Below are positions 44,356 to 53,337 of a stretch of 64,000 nucleotides of DNA, in pieces. The stretch comes from Streptomyces sp. NBC_00237 (GTDB lineage: Bacteria > Actinomycetota > Actinomycetes > Streptomycetales > Streptomycetaceae). Position 1 is the first letter of the stretch. Every line of letters starts with the position of its first letter. Made by a program: the position numbers and the translations under genes. Under the pieces are notes generated by a model that saw nothing but the letters and a program-made list of their open reading frames with translations, made no database searches and had not been told where the DNA came from. The stretch covers positions 620,001-684,000 of the forward strand of contig NZ_JAPEMT010000003.1 of the NCBI RefSeq assembly GCF_026342435.1, read 5' to 3'.

Positions 44356-45689
44356 ACGGTCGTCTCCTCACGGAATGCGGACCCGGCAGGGCCTTCGCCC
44401 GCCCGCGCGCCACGCCCGGCGTTCTGCTGTCCGCCGCGCCCGGCGCGGGCCGCGTGGACGGACGGGGGTACGCGGACGGCGGCGACGGCGCCCAGCAGTT
44501 CCCGCAGTCGTCCCTCCGCCTGCGGCAGGAGCGGAACCGACGCGAGATGCCGGTGGGCCACGGCGACCAGCCGCTGGATCTTGGCCTCCACCAGATCCCG
44601 GGCACCGGTCTCCACCAGTACCTCCCTGACGCGTTCCAGGCCCTCCTCGCTGAGAGCGGGGTTCCCCAGGGAGGAATCCAGGAGGGCGGCGGCGGCCCGG
44701 TCGCCGGACACCTCGGCACGGGCACGGGCGAGGGCCGTCAGATAGGTGGGCTTGCCGTCGCGGACGTCCTCACCGGACGGTTTGCCCGTCGTGCGGGGAT
44801 CGCCGAAGATGCCGAGCAGGTCGTCACGGAGCTGGAAGGCGATGCCCGCGCACCGGCCCGCCGAGCACAGTGCCCCGTTGGTCCTGTCGTCCGCCCCGGC
44901 GAGGGCGGCTCCCAGAGCCAGCGGCCGTTCCACCGAGTACAGGGCGCTCTTGAGCGTCGCGGTGCGGATCGCGGCGCTCATCGCGCGGGAGCCGGTGACC
45001 TGGCCGTGCAGGTCCAGGTACTGCCCGGCCACCATCTCGGTTCGCATGGCCCGCCACAGCGAGCGGACCCTTGCTCGTACGTCCCCCGTCACCACGGCCG
45101 CGTCCCATGCCTCAGCGGCCACGTCGTCGGCCCAGCTCAGGGCCAAGTCCCCGGCGAGGACGGCCGCTGCCCTGCCGAACGGCCCGCCCCCGCCGTGACG
45201 TGCGCCCAGCGCGACGTGCAGGGCGGGCCGACCCCGGCGGACGGGGGAGTCGTCCATCACGTCGTCGTGCACCAGGGCACAGGTCTGGATGAGTTCGAGC
45301 CCTGCCGCCAAGCGCAGCGCGGTGTCCGCCGTACTGGCACCCGAACCTCCGCCACAGGCCCGCAGCCCCCACCACAGGAACTGGGCGCGCAGCCGCTTGC
45401 CGCCGTTCAGCGCGAAGTCGGCGACCCGCTCCGCGAGGTCCACGCCGAACGTGGCGTCGAGTGCGGCACACTCCCGCAGCCGTTCGTCCAGCAACTCCTC
45501 CAGTACGCCCCGCACGGCTGCCGGAACGTCCTCGTCGATCCGCCGGGCGGCCACGGCGGCATTCGTAGGCACTGCCTGCGGGCCACGGCCCACCGGGGAC
45601 CGCGTGGAGGCCGCCCGTCGCTCGTGGCCCGGACCGGGGCGGATCTCATGGCCGTCCGGGGAGCTCTCGCCCGTCCTCGTACGGTGCAT
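44352..45689 (-). CDS. crtE: Geranylgeranyl diphosphate synthase
   Basis: 445 residues from ATG 45689 (AAGGCAG upstream), with a non-conserved N-terminal extension of about 45 residues. It makes the C20 precursor of the carotenoid pathway. The first aspartate-rich motif is CALVHDDVMDDSPVRRGRP (DDxxxD) and the second is IAFQLRDDLLGIFGDP (DDxxG, an actinobacterial variant of DDxxD). GKRLRAQFLWWGL and GKPSGEDVRDGKPTYL are also family blocks. First gene of the leftward crtE-crtI-crtB-Rieske operon; its promoter must lie in 45690-46154. Confidence 0.95.
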   Translation of the reverse strand: MHRTRTGESSPDGHEIRPGPGHERRAASTRSPVGRGPQAVPTNAAVAARRIDEDVPAAVRGVLEELLDERLRECAALDATFGVDLAERVADFALNGGKRLRAQFLWWGLRACGGGSGASTADTALRLAAGLELIQTCALVHDDVMDDSPVRRGRPALHVALGARHGGGGPFGRAAAVLAGDLALSWADDVAAEAWDAAVVTGDVRARVRSLWRAMRTEMVAGQYLDLHGQVTGSRAMSAAIRTATLKSALYSVERPLALGAALAGADDRTNGALCSAGRCAGIAFQLRDDLLGIFGDPRTTGKPSGEDVRDGKPTYLTALARARAEVSGDRAAAALLDSSLGNPALSEEGLERVREVLVETGARDLVEAKIQRLVAVAHRHLASVPLLPQAEGRLRELLGAVAAVRVPPSVHAARAGRGGQQNAGRGARAGEGPAGSAFREETTV

Positions 45690-46154
45690 CGCGCTGCCTT
45701 TCGTGGCGTCGGCGGTCTCGGTCCTGGGTATTCGCCTCCGCCGCCCCCTTCGGATGCATCGGGTCCTTCACATTCCCGGCGGCACCCCGAACCGGCTCGC
45801 TGCGGGTGCCTTGGTCCACCTGCGCGAATCCTTGCGCCCAGGGCCTGTTCGACGGGGCAGGAGCTGGACGATCCCCGCTTCGATCATGGAGCTGGTCGGC
45901 GAGAGCCTGCGGGACGTCGAGATCGGCTAGGTCCCAGCGGGAAGGCCGAGGCCACCGCCATGGGTGTCCTTCCCCCTTCCCCGAGGTCCCCGTTCCCCTT
46001 GAGCGGCTGAATGTACGGCGGACGGCTGGAGTTCGGCCCCGCATGGTCCTGCGGCTGGTGCGGCGAGGTGCCCGGCCGGAATCGAGACAGGTAGGTGTGT
46101 GGGACGTACATGGCGTGGAGACACCGCGCTATCCGAGACGAAGGACACCGCTTC
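45690..46154. other. Divergent intergenic region upstream of crtE and the papain-like gene
   Basis: 465 bp expected to contain the crtE promoter, a likely target of the neighbouring ECF sigma factor. No gene and no clear palindrome was found. Confidence 0.4.
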
Positions 46155-47504
46155 ATGCGCATCCCGTCCCTGCCGACCGCACCGAAGAGCCCGCAGCGCG
46201 GAACTCCGCTCGGTGCCACGTGGCACCGTCGCGTCGGCGTCGCCCTCACCGCCGCACTGCTCGCCTCGACCGCCACCACAGCTGCGGCGGCCTCCTCGGC
46301 GGTCGATTCCGCCGACACGAAGTCCGCGCGCGTCAGCGCCACGACTGACCCTCCCGTCATCCACCACAGCCAGGTCTGGACCGACGCTCCCGCGGCCGAC
46401 CGCGCCACGTCGCGAGTTCTGCGGATCGACCAGCAGCCCCAGGAGGACCCGTCCTGGGACTGGGCCGCGGCTGCCTCCACCATCGCGGGCTACTACGGCA
46501 AGCCCGTATCCCAGAGCGAGTTGTGCCACCGCGTGGCCGGTACCAAGAACTCCAGCGGTACGTGCCGGATCCAGTCGGGCGACATCCGCGACGTACAGCA
46601 GGCCCTGGAGGCCGCAGGCATCAAGGGCAGCCGCCCCGTCACCAAGGACCTGACCTACGACCGCCTGCGCAAGGAGATCGACGCGGGCAGGCCGGTGGTC
46701 GGACACCTGGAGATCCCCGGAAGCTCCCTCTCACACACCGTCGTCGCCCACGGATACGACGCCGCCAAGAAGTGGGTGTACTGGACCGACTCCTGGCCCA
46801 CCGCCTCCCGCTACAACTGGGGCGACTTCCACACCGTCCTCTCCAACACCGAGTTCAAACTGACCGCCGCGCTGATCGGCATCGGTCCCGGACGCTCTGC
46901 CGGTGACCAGCCCACCCTGGCCGCCAAGCGCGCCGCCGCACCCGCGGGTTCGGGCGGCGGCTACACCCTCGACAGCGCGCGCCAGAGCTCGAAGACGGCC
47001 AAGCTGCTCCCGATCGCCATGCGCAAGCAGGAGAACGACGAGTGGTGCTGGGCCGCCAGCGGCTCGACCCTCGCGGCGTTCTGGGGGAAGAAGTTCACCC
47101 AGACGCAGTTCTGCAACATGGGTCACGGAAGGTCCCGCGACAGCTTCTTCATCGACTGGCCCTGCGCGAACGAGCCGGGCAACCTCAACCGGGAGCAGAG
47201 CGGCCTGAAGACCGCCGGACTGAACCCGGGCACCCAGTACAAGAGCCCGCTGACGTTCGAGGAGGTCAAAGAGGAGATCGACGCTGGACGCCCGATCTAC
47301 ACCGGCATCAAGTGGGCCAAGGGCGGCGGCCACGCCCATCTGATCTTCGGTTACGACGAGGCCACCAAGAGCCTCTACTGGGGCGACCCTTGGCCGTCGG
47401 CGAACCGCTACAACTGGGCCCCGGCCGACTACTACACCAAGAACGACTCCTACTTCTGGAACCACGGCGTCAAGGGCGTCTCCACCCCGCCGAAGAAGAG
47501 CTGA
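46155..47504 (+). CDS. Secreted tandem papain-like cysteine peptidase with one inactive copy
   Basis: 449 residues from ATG 46155 (AAGGA 10 nt upstream). Signal peptide at about 24-48 (VGVALTAALLASTATTAAAA). Two homologous papain-like (C39/AvrRpt2-type) domains follow. Copy 2 (about 280-445) has the active-site block ENDEWCWAASGSTLAAFWG with Cys, then GHAHLIFGYDEATKSLYWGDPWPS with His and Asp. Copy 1 (about 95-255) has the same layout, but the block reads SWDWAAAASTIAGYYG (Cys replaced by Asp), while SHTVVAHGYDAAKKWVYWTDSWP is kept. Copy 1 is therefore a pseudoenzyme, perhaps a regulatory or substrate-binding unit. Both keep paired cysteines likely to form disulfides. Monocistronic; target unknown. 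Confidence 0.87.
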   Translation: MRIPSLPTAPKSPQRGTPLGATWHRRVGVALTAALLASTATTAAAASSAVDSADTKSARVSATTDPPVIHHSQVWTDAPAADRATSRVLRIDQQPQEDPSWDWAAAASTIAGYYGKPVSQSELCHRVAGTKNSSGTCRIQSGDIRDVQQALEAAGIKGSRPVTKDLTYDRLRKEIDAGRPVVGHLEIPGSSLSHTVVAHGYDAAKKWVYWTDSWPTASRYNWGDFHTVLSNTEFKLTAALIGIGPGRSAGDQPTLAAKRAAAPAGSGGGYTLDSARQSSKTAKLLPIAMRKQENDEWCWAASGSTLAAFWGKKFTQTQFCNMGHGRSRDSFFIDWPCANEPGNLNREQSGLKTAGLNPGTQYKSPLTFEEVKEEIDAGRPIYTGIKWAKGGGHAHLIFGYDEATKSLYWGDPWPSANRYNWAPADYYTKNDSYFWNHGVKGVSTPPKKS

Positions 47505-47566
47505 CGGTCTCCATCCCCGACGGCCAAAGCCACAGGAGCTGACGGCTGCCCCAGGGCCATGCCCGC

Positions 47567-47680
47567 ATGCCGCACCGCTGGACTGTGAAACGCGCCATGG
47601 CCCGGCGCGCTGGCTGCCGACGACTGCACCGACGCTACGAACGCGGGGCCGGCCGCTTCCTCGCCTTCACCAGCGCCCGG
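47567..47680 (+). pseudogene. C-terminal relic of an IS5-type transposase
   Basis: A short frame reads RWTVKRAMARRAGCRRLHRR then YERGAGRFLAFTSA. This closely follows the conserved C-terminus of Streptomyces IS5-family DDE transposases (RWxVERT.. GCRRLHRRYER..FLAF, family recalled), where WxxER carries the catalytic Glu. Here that Glu is replaced by Lys (VKR). No start or upstream domain is present, so this is a dead fragment. Confidence 0.7.
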
Positions 47681-47762
47681 GCCGAGGGTGTGCAACTGCG
47701 TCTGGAAGCAACTGAGTTGCAGGTCCGCCTGCCTACCTGCCTCGGGCCGGGGCGGACGGCGG

Positions 47763-47930
47763 GCGTTCGTGTCGGGCAAGGAGAAGCAGGACACGATGAA
47801 GGCCACGGTCATTGCCGACCATCTGGGCCGAACCCTGCGGACGGACGCCCTGCGGCCAGGGCGAACGCAAGACGCGACCGCTGCCCGCACGGCCGGGATC
47901 AGCAGATGCTTCGGCCACTTCGGCGAGCTC
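47763..47930 (+). pseudogene. Internal relic of a DDE transposase
   Basis: The frame reads AFVSGKEKQDTMKATVIADH followed by LGRTLRTDALRPGRTQDATA and ARTAGI. It matches the conserved middle of IS5/IS1647-type transposases (FVSGKxKQNTxKxTxxxDxxGRxLW...RPGRxHDxTAxRT, recalled), with the catalytic-region His replaced by Gln. Neither end of the gene follows. With the fragment at 47567 it marks an old insertion-sequence site; the order (C-terminus before middle) suggests two separate elements or a rearrangement. Confidence 0.75.
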
Positions 47931-48260
47931 TTTCGACGGACGGTCGGTCACCACCTGGGCCGCACCCGTAACGGTCCCACCGTGAGCGGGCTCGTCCACG
48001 CCTATGTCCTCGCGTGGGCACGCCGTGTGGACGCGTGGGCGCCTTGCCAGGAAGCTCTCCATGGTGACGTGCCGGACCTCCAGGAGGCACCCCCGGCGAA
48101 GGTGAAGGGGTCCACGCCCCGACAGATCGGCGGGTCCCCCCAAGAACGGATTCCGGCCGTCCGTAGGCGTCCGTGACTCAGGCCCTTCCACGGACGCGCT
48201 CCGTCGCTACGGTAGGGAACGCGTATGGCTTCTTGCCTGCCGGAGCGGAAGGAATGCCCG

Positions 48261-49985
48261 ATGACCGGTACGGGGGGCGGGAACGCCACCGGCGGCGCAG
48301 ACAGTCGGCTCGGAAGGTTCCGGCTGGACGAGTTGCTCGGCGAGCTTCAGGTGCGCATCCAGGCGGTGCGCGGGACCCGGGACCGGCTGCACGGCCTCCT
48401 GGAAGCAGTGCTTTCGGTGGGGCGGGAGCTGGATTTGCCGCAGGTGCTGCGCGGGATCGTCGAGGCATCGGTGGTGCTGGTGGACGCCGAGTACGGAGCG
48501 CTCGGGGTCATCGGTCAGGATCAGCGGCTCGCGCAGTTCCTGACGACCGGAGTCGACGAGGAGCTGCGCGCGCGGATCGGTGACCTGCCTACCGGGCACG
48601 GCCTGCTCGGTGAGGTGATCCGGCATCCGGAGCCGCTGCGGCTGGCCGAACTCGCGGACCATCCGGCCTCGTCGGGCTTCCCGCCGAACCATCCGCCGAT
48701 GCACTCCTTCCTGGGCGTACCGATCAGAGTGCGCGACGAAGTCTTCGGGAACCTGTACCTGACCGAGAAGCGCGGAGGCGTCGAGTTCGACGAGGAGGAC
48801 GAGGCGGTGCTGACCACGCTCGCCGTGGCGGCCGGGGTGGCGATCGAGAACGCCCGCCTGTACGAGGAGGCCCGGCTGCGCGAACAGTGGCTGGAGGCCA
48901 GCACCGAGCTCACGGCAGGATTGCTGTCCGGGATGCCCGAGGCCCGGGTCCTGGAGGTGATGGTCGAGCGTGCGCGGCGGATCACGTCGGCCGAATTGGG
49001 TCTGGTCGATCTGGTCGAGGGGTCCGGCACGCTGCGCGGAGTGCTGGCGATGGGCGAGGGCGCTGAAGCTCACCGTGGGCTGACGGTGCCCCGGGAGGGA
49101 ACGCTCGCGGGGGCCGCGTTGAAGGCCGCGGGACTTGTGGCGTCCGCAGCGGTGGCGGACGATCCCCGGGTGACGTTCTCTCCCGAACGGTGGAAGGGGA
49201 CCGGGCCCGCTGTGGCGGTGCCGATCGGCGATCGAGGGGTGCTCGTCCTGGCCCGTACGGCGGGCAGGCCGCCTTTCAGCGCGGCCGAAACGGCCCCGCT
49301 GGCAGGCTTCGCCGGTCAGGCGGCACTGGCCCTGGAGCTCGCGGACCGGCGGCGGGACGCCGAGCAGGTGAGCCTGCTGGAGGACCGCGACCGGATCGCC
49401 CGCGACCTGCACGACCTCGCGATTCAGCGGCTGTTCGCAACGGGGATGACGTTGCAGAGCGCCCGGCGGTTCGTCGAGCACCCGGAAGCGAGTGAACGGC
49501 TCGTGCGGGCGGTGGACGATCTCGACGAGACGATCAAGATCATTCGATCGACGATCTTCGGGCTGCGGACCCACGAATCGGCGGCATTCGGCGGTGGGTT
49601 GCGGATCAGGGCGGTGCGCACGGTCGAGGAGGCGATCGCGTCGCTCGGGTTCACCCCCGCCCTGCGGATGGAGGGGCTGCTGGACACGGATGTGCCGCAG
49701 GCCGTGGCCGACGAGGTGGTGGCGGTGCTGGGCGAGGCGTTGTCGAACGTGGCGCGGCACGCCCAGGCGTCGCGGACGGATGTCGCCGTGGTGGTGGGGC
49801 AGGGCGTGCTCACGGTGACGGTGGTGGACGACGGCATCGGCTTACGGGAAGAGGAGCAGCGGCGCAGCGGGCTGCGCAACCTGGCCGAGCGGGCGGAGCG
49901 GCTCGAAGGACGGCTGACCGTCGAGCCGGAAGCGACGGGAGGCACGCGCCTGATCTGGCGGGTCCCTGTCCGGGGACTGAAGTAG
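48261..49985 (+). CDS. GAF-domain sensor histidine kinase (DevS/DosT/OsdK type)
   Basis: 574 residues from ATG 48261 (GGAAGGA 8 nt upstream). Two GAF domains come first (about 45-205 and 225-365). The first has the HPASSGFPPNHPPMHSFLGVPIRVRDEVFGNLYLTEK stretch that in mycobacterial DevS/DosT carries the heme-binding histidine, so oxygen, NO or redox sensing is plausible. A HisKA_3 domain follows (DRIARDLHDLAIQRLFATGM, phospho-His in DLHD) and then the ATPase domain (EALSNVARHAQAS, DDGIGL). A TTA codon at 49842-49844 makes expression bldA-dependent. It is convergent with the response regulator gene (7-bp gap), an unusual but known layout for this pair. Likely counterpart of OsdK in S. coelicolor. 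Confidence 0.92.
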   Translation: MTGTGGGNATGGADSRLGRFRLDELLGELQVRIQAVRGTRDRLHGLLEAVLSVGRELDLPQVLRGIVEASVVLVDAEYGALGVIGQDQRLAQFLTTGVDEELRARIGDLPTGHGLLGEVIRHPEPLRLAELADHPASSGFPPNHPPMHSFLGVPIRVRDEVFGNLYLTEKRGGVEFDEEDEAVLTTLAVAAGVAIENARLYEEARLREQWLEASTELTAGLLSGMPEARVLEVMVERARRITSAELGLVDLVEGSGTLRGVLAMGEGAEAHRGLTVPREGTLAGAALKAAGLVASAAVADDPRVTFSPERWKGTGPAVAVPIGDRGVLVLARTAGRPPFSAAETAPLAGFAGQAALALELADRRRDAEQVSLLEDRDRIARDLHDLAIQRLFATGMTLQSARRFVEHPEASERLVRAVDDLDETIKIIRSTIFGLRTHESAAFGGGLRIRAVRTVEEAIASLGFTPALRMEGLLDTDVPQAVADEVVAVLGEALSNVARHAQASRTDVAVVVGQGVLTVTVVDDGIGLREEEQRRSGLRNLAERAERLEGRLTVEPEATGGTRLIWRVPVRGLK

Positions 49986-49992
49986 CCGCCGG

Positions 49993-50682
49993 TCACTCGT
50001 GTTTCGCGTCGGGCGGGGTGAACTGGGTGGCGAGGACGGCCGCCTGGATGCGGCGCTCGACGCCGAGTTTGGCCAGCAGCCGGGAGATGTGGTTCTTGAC
50101 CGTCTTCTCGGAGAGGTAGAGCTGTTTGCCGATCTGCCGGTTGGTGAGCCCCTCGCCGATGAGTGCGAGGATCTCCCGTTCCCGGGGGTTGAGACCGGCC
50201 AGTCGCGAGTCCTCGGCCGTCGGCTCCTGGGTCGGGCCGCGCAGGCTGCTCATCAGGCGGGCGGTGGTGGCCGGGTCGAGCATCGACTGGCCGGAGGCCA
50301 CCGTGCGGACGGCTTCGACGAGGTCCGAGCCCTTGATCTGTTTGAGTACGTAGCCCGAGGCGCCCGCCATGATGGCGTCGAGCAGGGCATCGTCGTCGTC
50401 GAACGAGGTCAGCATCAGGCAGGCCAGCCCCGGCGTGCGTGAGAGGAGTTCGCGGCAGACGGTGATGCCGTCGCCGTCCGGCAGTCGGATGTCCAGGATC
50501 GCGACGTCGGGGCGCAGCGCCGGGCCCCGTACCAGGGCCTGTTCGCCGGTGCCCGCTTCGCCCACCACCGCCATGTCGGGCTCGGAGTCGAGCAGGTCGT
50601 GCACTCCGCGTCGTACGACTTCGTGATCGTCGAGCAGGAAGATCCGGATCGGCTGCTGGGGCGAGAACGTCCGTGCGGTCAT
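49993..50682 (-). CDS. LuxR-family response regulator (DevR/OsdR type)
   Basis: 229 residues from ATG 50682 (GGGAGGG upstream). Receiver domain: IFLLDDHEVVRRGVHDLL with acidic pair, VAILDIRLPDGDG with the phospho-Asp, MLTSFDDDDALLDAIMAGASGYVLK with T and K. The C-terminal LuxR helix-turn-helix is LNPREREILALIGEGLTNRQIGKQLYLSEKTVKNHISRLLAKL. The sequence follows DevR/DosR closely. With the convergent GAF kinase it forms a two-component system that likely turns on the nearby stress and fermentation genes. A GGGCCG-GT-CGGCCC palindrome 64 bp upstream suggests autoregulation. Confidence 0.93.
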   Translation of the reverse strand: MTARTFSPQQPIRIFLLDDHEVVRRGVHDLLDSEPDMAVVGEAGTGEQALVRGPALRPDVAILDIRLPDGDGITVCRELLSRTPGLACLMLTSFDDDDALLDAIMAGASGYVLKQIKGSDLVEAVRTVASGQSMLDPATTARLMSSLRGPTQEPTAEDSRLAGLNPREREILALIGEGLTNRQIGKQLYLSEKTVKNHISRLLAKLGVERRIQAAVLATQFTPPDAKHE

Positions 50683-50745
50683 CGGTGACCCTCCCGTTGG
50701 TGTCGTCCGGCAACGATCCTGCCGTGCGGGGGCATCGGTGTACCA

Positions 50746-50759
50746 GGGCCGGTCGGCCC
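50746..50759. promoter_or_regulatory. Candidate OsdR/DevR box 1
   Basis: GGGCCG-GT-CGGCCC, a perfect palindrome upstream of the response regulator gene. Same core as three other sites in this locus. Confidence 0.6.
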
Positions 50760-50793
50760 CAATAGGCCCTCTCTTTCGCCCTGTTGACGCCGG

Positions 50794-51620
50794 TCAGCAG
50801 ATGCGCGGCAGTCGCTCGCCGACCAGTACGTCGATCGCCCGCCGGTCGCCGACGAGGGTGCGCATGCCCACCCGGCCGCCCGGACCCGGAACGGTGTTCC
50901 CGATCCGTACGCACTGGGCGCCTTCGGCTTCGGCCCGCGAGCGCATGGCATCCAGGGCGGCATCGGCGCGACGGGCCGCGACGCCGAGGAGCGGACCGGG
51001 CCGCCGTGCAGGTGGGAGAAGTCCAGGTCGAAGCAGGAGTCCCAGCGCTGCCAGCGTTCGGCGTGGTCGCCAGTGAGGTCGGCGACCTCCTCGGTGGCCG
51101 TGCAGAAGCAGGTCGCACCGGGCGCGGTGCACCCGACGGCTACGGGGAACGCGCTCCCGCGGCGCTCCCCGTAGCCTGTGTCGGTGAAGTGGCCGCCGGT
51201 CAGGACGCGGTCCTGGATCGCGATGGCGCGCAGGTCGCACGGGCGTACTCCGAGAAACGCGTAGGACGGAGGCTGCGGTCGCTCGGCGCGGATGGTGACC
51301 TCGCCGCGCCGGGTGCGGTCCGCGCTCCGCAGCTTTTCCCGCTGCGGGTGCAGGTAGTTCTTCCAGGACTGGGGTCCGGCGGAGTGCGCGAAGGCCGCTC
51401 CGTCCTCGCTGTGGTGCAGCCGGTAGCGCCCGGCCTCCAGCTCCACCCCCCCCCAGCCGTGCGGGAGTTGGTCCGCCGATTCGAGTTCGGCAAGGACGAT
51501 CGCGCCGTCGCGGACGGTGGGTCCGACGACGGTGCGGCCGTCCGCCAGGAGCGCGGACACGAGGGCTTCGAGCCCGTACTTATTGAGGTCGAGCACTGCC
51601 GTGGCCAGGGGCGTAGTCAT
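50794..51620 (-). pseudogene. Frameshifted/truncated hydrogenase-type 4Fe-4S subunit gene
   Basis: From ATG 51620 (GGAGGGCACCG upstream) the first ~210 residues match the beta subunit of cytoplasmic sulfhydrogenase-type complexes: LDLNKYGLEALVSALLADGR, FLGVRPCDLRAIAIQDRVLTGG, and the GCTAPGATCFCTATEEV cysteine block. After GGPVRSS (near 50985) this frame turns into Arg/Pro/Ala noise. The -1-type alternative frame instead gives a coding-like tail with strong GC third positions (AALDAMRSRAEAEGAQ ... LVGERLPRIC) ending at 50794. The ferredoxin-like CxxCxxC C-terminus expected for the family is absent. I read this as a deletion that fused two coding segments out of frame. It has its own palindromic box at 51707. 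Confidence 0.7.
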
Positions 51621-51706
51621 CGGTGCCCTCCTCCGTCCGAGTGGGGCGCGCGCCGGGGAGCCGCCGTCTTCTCTTCCAGGTTCGACGGACGGGAGGTCCA
51701 CGGGCA

Positions 51707-51722
51707 GGGGCCGACCGGCCCC
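51707..51722. promoter_or_regulatory. Candidate OsdR/DevR box 2
   Basis: GGGGCCG-AC-CGGCCCC, a perfect palindrome 87 bp upstream of the Fe-S subunit pseudogene. Confidence 0.65.
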
Positions 51723-52058
51723 CTTCGGGGTCATACAGGGGCAGATCTGTCGGCCGGCTGGGCAGGGCCGAACGTATCGCGTGCTGGCGGAGGGCCTGCG
51801 GCAGGCCGGTTCCAGGGTGGTGTCAGCGACTGGTACTGCCGGTCCTGGCCTTCCGTAGGTCGTGGCAGGCAGCCCCGAGCAGCAGCACGGAGCACCAGAA
51901 TCAACGCTGCTCGGCGGGGGTCTGAGCAGCAGCCCCGGCCCGGCGACCGAAGCCGCCGGGCTGAGCACCGTGAGATCCGAGGCGTCCAGCCAGACGTCGG
52001 TCCGGCTGCCTGCCGTTGCGCCGGAGGCAACCCTCGTCACAGCGGTGCGCTCATGTCG

Positions 52059-52577
52059 TCAGTCCTCCCGGGCGACCACCAGCAAGCGGTACAGATCGGC
52101 GGCGATCTCCCGTGCCCACGCGGCTGTCGCGGCGAAGTCGCGGAAGTCGCCGCCCTTGCCGGAGTCGACGATCATCCTGGCCATCCGGCCTTCCGCGTCC
52201 GCCGTCAGGCAGCCGCCGAAGGTGGCGTGTCCGCGGTCGTCGATCCTGGCCTGGATGCGGCGTACGCCTGCAACAAGAGGGATGTCCCGTTCGTTTGCGG
52301 TCGCGTCGAGCGGGCCGCTGCTGAACAGCCAGACCGGGCGGGCCGCCAGTGCGGTCCTGTGTCGTGCGGCGAATCGGCGCGCGTCCTTGAGCCACCGGCC
52401 CGTGTAGAGGGCGCTGCCGAGTACGACCGCGTCGTACATCTCTGTGTCGAGGACGTCCGCTGCCGGGCGCAGGTCGGTGACGAAGCCCTCTTTGTCCAGG
52501 GTCCGGGCGACGGTTCGTGCGAGCTCCTCGGTGGATCCGTTCTTCGACGCGTACGCGATGAGCACCTTGATCGTCAT
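52059..52577 (-). CDS. Flavodoxin-domain protein
   Basis: 172 residues. The N-terminus IKVLIAYASKNGSTEELARTVARTL is the FMN phosphate-binding loop (T/S-x-T/N-G-x-T) of flavodoxins of the HemG-like group. It is followed by DAVVLGSALYTGRWLKDARRFAARHRTAL and PVWLFSSGPL. It probably transfers electrons at low potential or acts as a protoporphyrinogen oxidase-like reductase. Such flavodoxins recur in DevR/OsdR-controlled hypoxia loci. It lies 18 bp downstream of the CBS-BON gene on the same strand. Confidence 0.9.
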   Translation of the reverse strand: MTIKVLIAYASKNGSTEELARTVARTLDKEGFVTDLRPAADVLDTEMYDAVVLGSALYTGRWLKDARRFAARHRTALAARPVWLFSSGPLDATANERDIPLVAGVRRIQARIDDRGHATFGGCLTADAEGRMARMIVDSGKGGDFRDFAATAAWAREIAADLYRLLVVARED

Positions 52578-52595
52578 GATCGGGACCGTCCTCTC

Positions 52596-53327
52596 TCAGA
52601 GTTTGCGCAGCCAGTCGTCGGCCACACCTTTCAACGCCTGCTCGGTGGGCCGCAGGTGGGAGTCGTCCGTGCGGTAGGTGAGCTTGTCGACGACCGCGAC
52701 CACTCCGTCGACCTCGCCGGTCATGTGGACCGCGATCGGGATCTCGGTGAGTCGTTCCAACTGCCCTTCGAGGGTGACGACACCCTCCACAACGGTGACG
52801 TCGAGGGCGCGCGGGGGCAGCCAGAGGGTGCGGACGAGGACCTGTTCGATCACCTCGTGGCGGATGGCGTCGTCCGTGCGCAGGAAGACCTGGAGCAGGT
52901 CGCGGCGGGTGACGATGCCGACGAGCCGGTCCTCTTCGTCCACGACGGGCAGCCGTTCGACGGTGTGCCGGGCCATGGTGCGGGCGGCCTCGGCGATGGT
53001 GTTCTCCGCGTGGACACAGACGGGGGGAGCGGACATCAACTGAGCTGCGGTACGCGCCTGTTCCTTGACCTGTGCGGTGCGGGAGGCGGTGGTGAGGCGA
53101 GGAGGACGGAAGCGGCGTGGGGGTCGGTACGGATCGGGGGCTGCCGCCTCGCGCATCAGGAGGTCCGTCTCGGAGATCACCCCGACGACGTGCTCGTCGG
53201 CGTCGACGACGGGCAGTCCGCTGATGCGGTGTGCGGACAGGAGACGGGCCACCTCCTTGAACGGGGTGCCGCGCTGGGCGGTGACGACCTCGGTGGTCAT
53301 CACGGAACCGATCTTGCTGTGCTTCAT
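52596..53327 (-). CDS. CBS-domain pair with C-terminal BON domain
   Basis: 243 residues from ATG 53327 (AGGAG 6 nt upstream). CBS1 (KIGSVMTTEVVTAQRGTPFKEVARLLSAHRISGLPVVD, VGVISETDLL) and CBS2 (AAQLMSAPPVCVHAENTIAEAARTMARHTVERLPVVDEEDRLVGIVTRRDLL) would form an adenine-nucleotide-binding Bateman module. The BON domain at about 165-235 (VEGVVTLEGQLERLTEIPIAVHMTGEVDGVVAVVDKLTY) may contact membrane or DNA. The linker holds an Arg/Pro-rich stretch. It likely reports energy state in the hypoxia response. Operon with the flavodoxin gene and probably the upstream PatA-like gene. Confidence 0.93.
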   Translation of the reverse strand: MKHSKIGSVMTTEVVTAQRGTPFKEVARLLSAHRISGLPVVDADEHVVGVISETDLLMREAAAPDPYRPPRRFRPPRLTTASRTAQVKEQARTAAQLMSAPPVCVHAENTIAEAARTMARHTVERLPVVDEEDRLVGIVTRRDLLQVFLRTDDAIRHEVIEQVLVRTLWLPPRALDVTVVEGVVTLEGQLERLTEIPIAVHMTGEVDGVVAVVDKLTYRTDDSHLRPTEQALKGVADDWLRKL

Positions 53328-53337
53328 CGTGCTCTCC

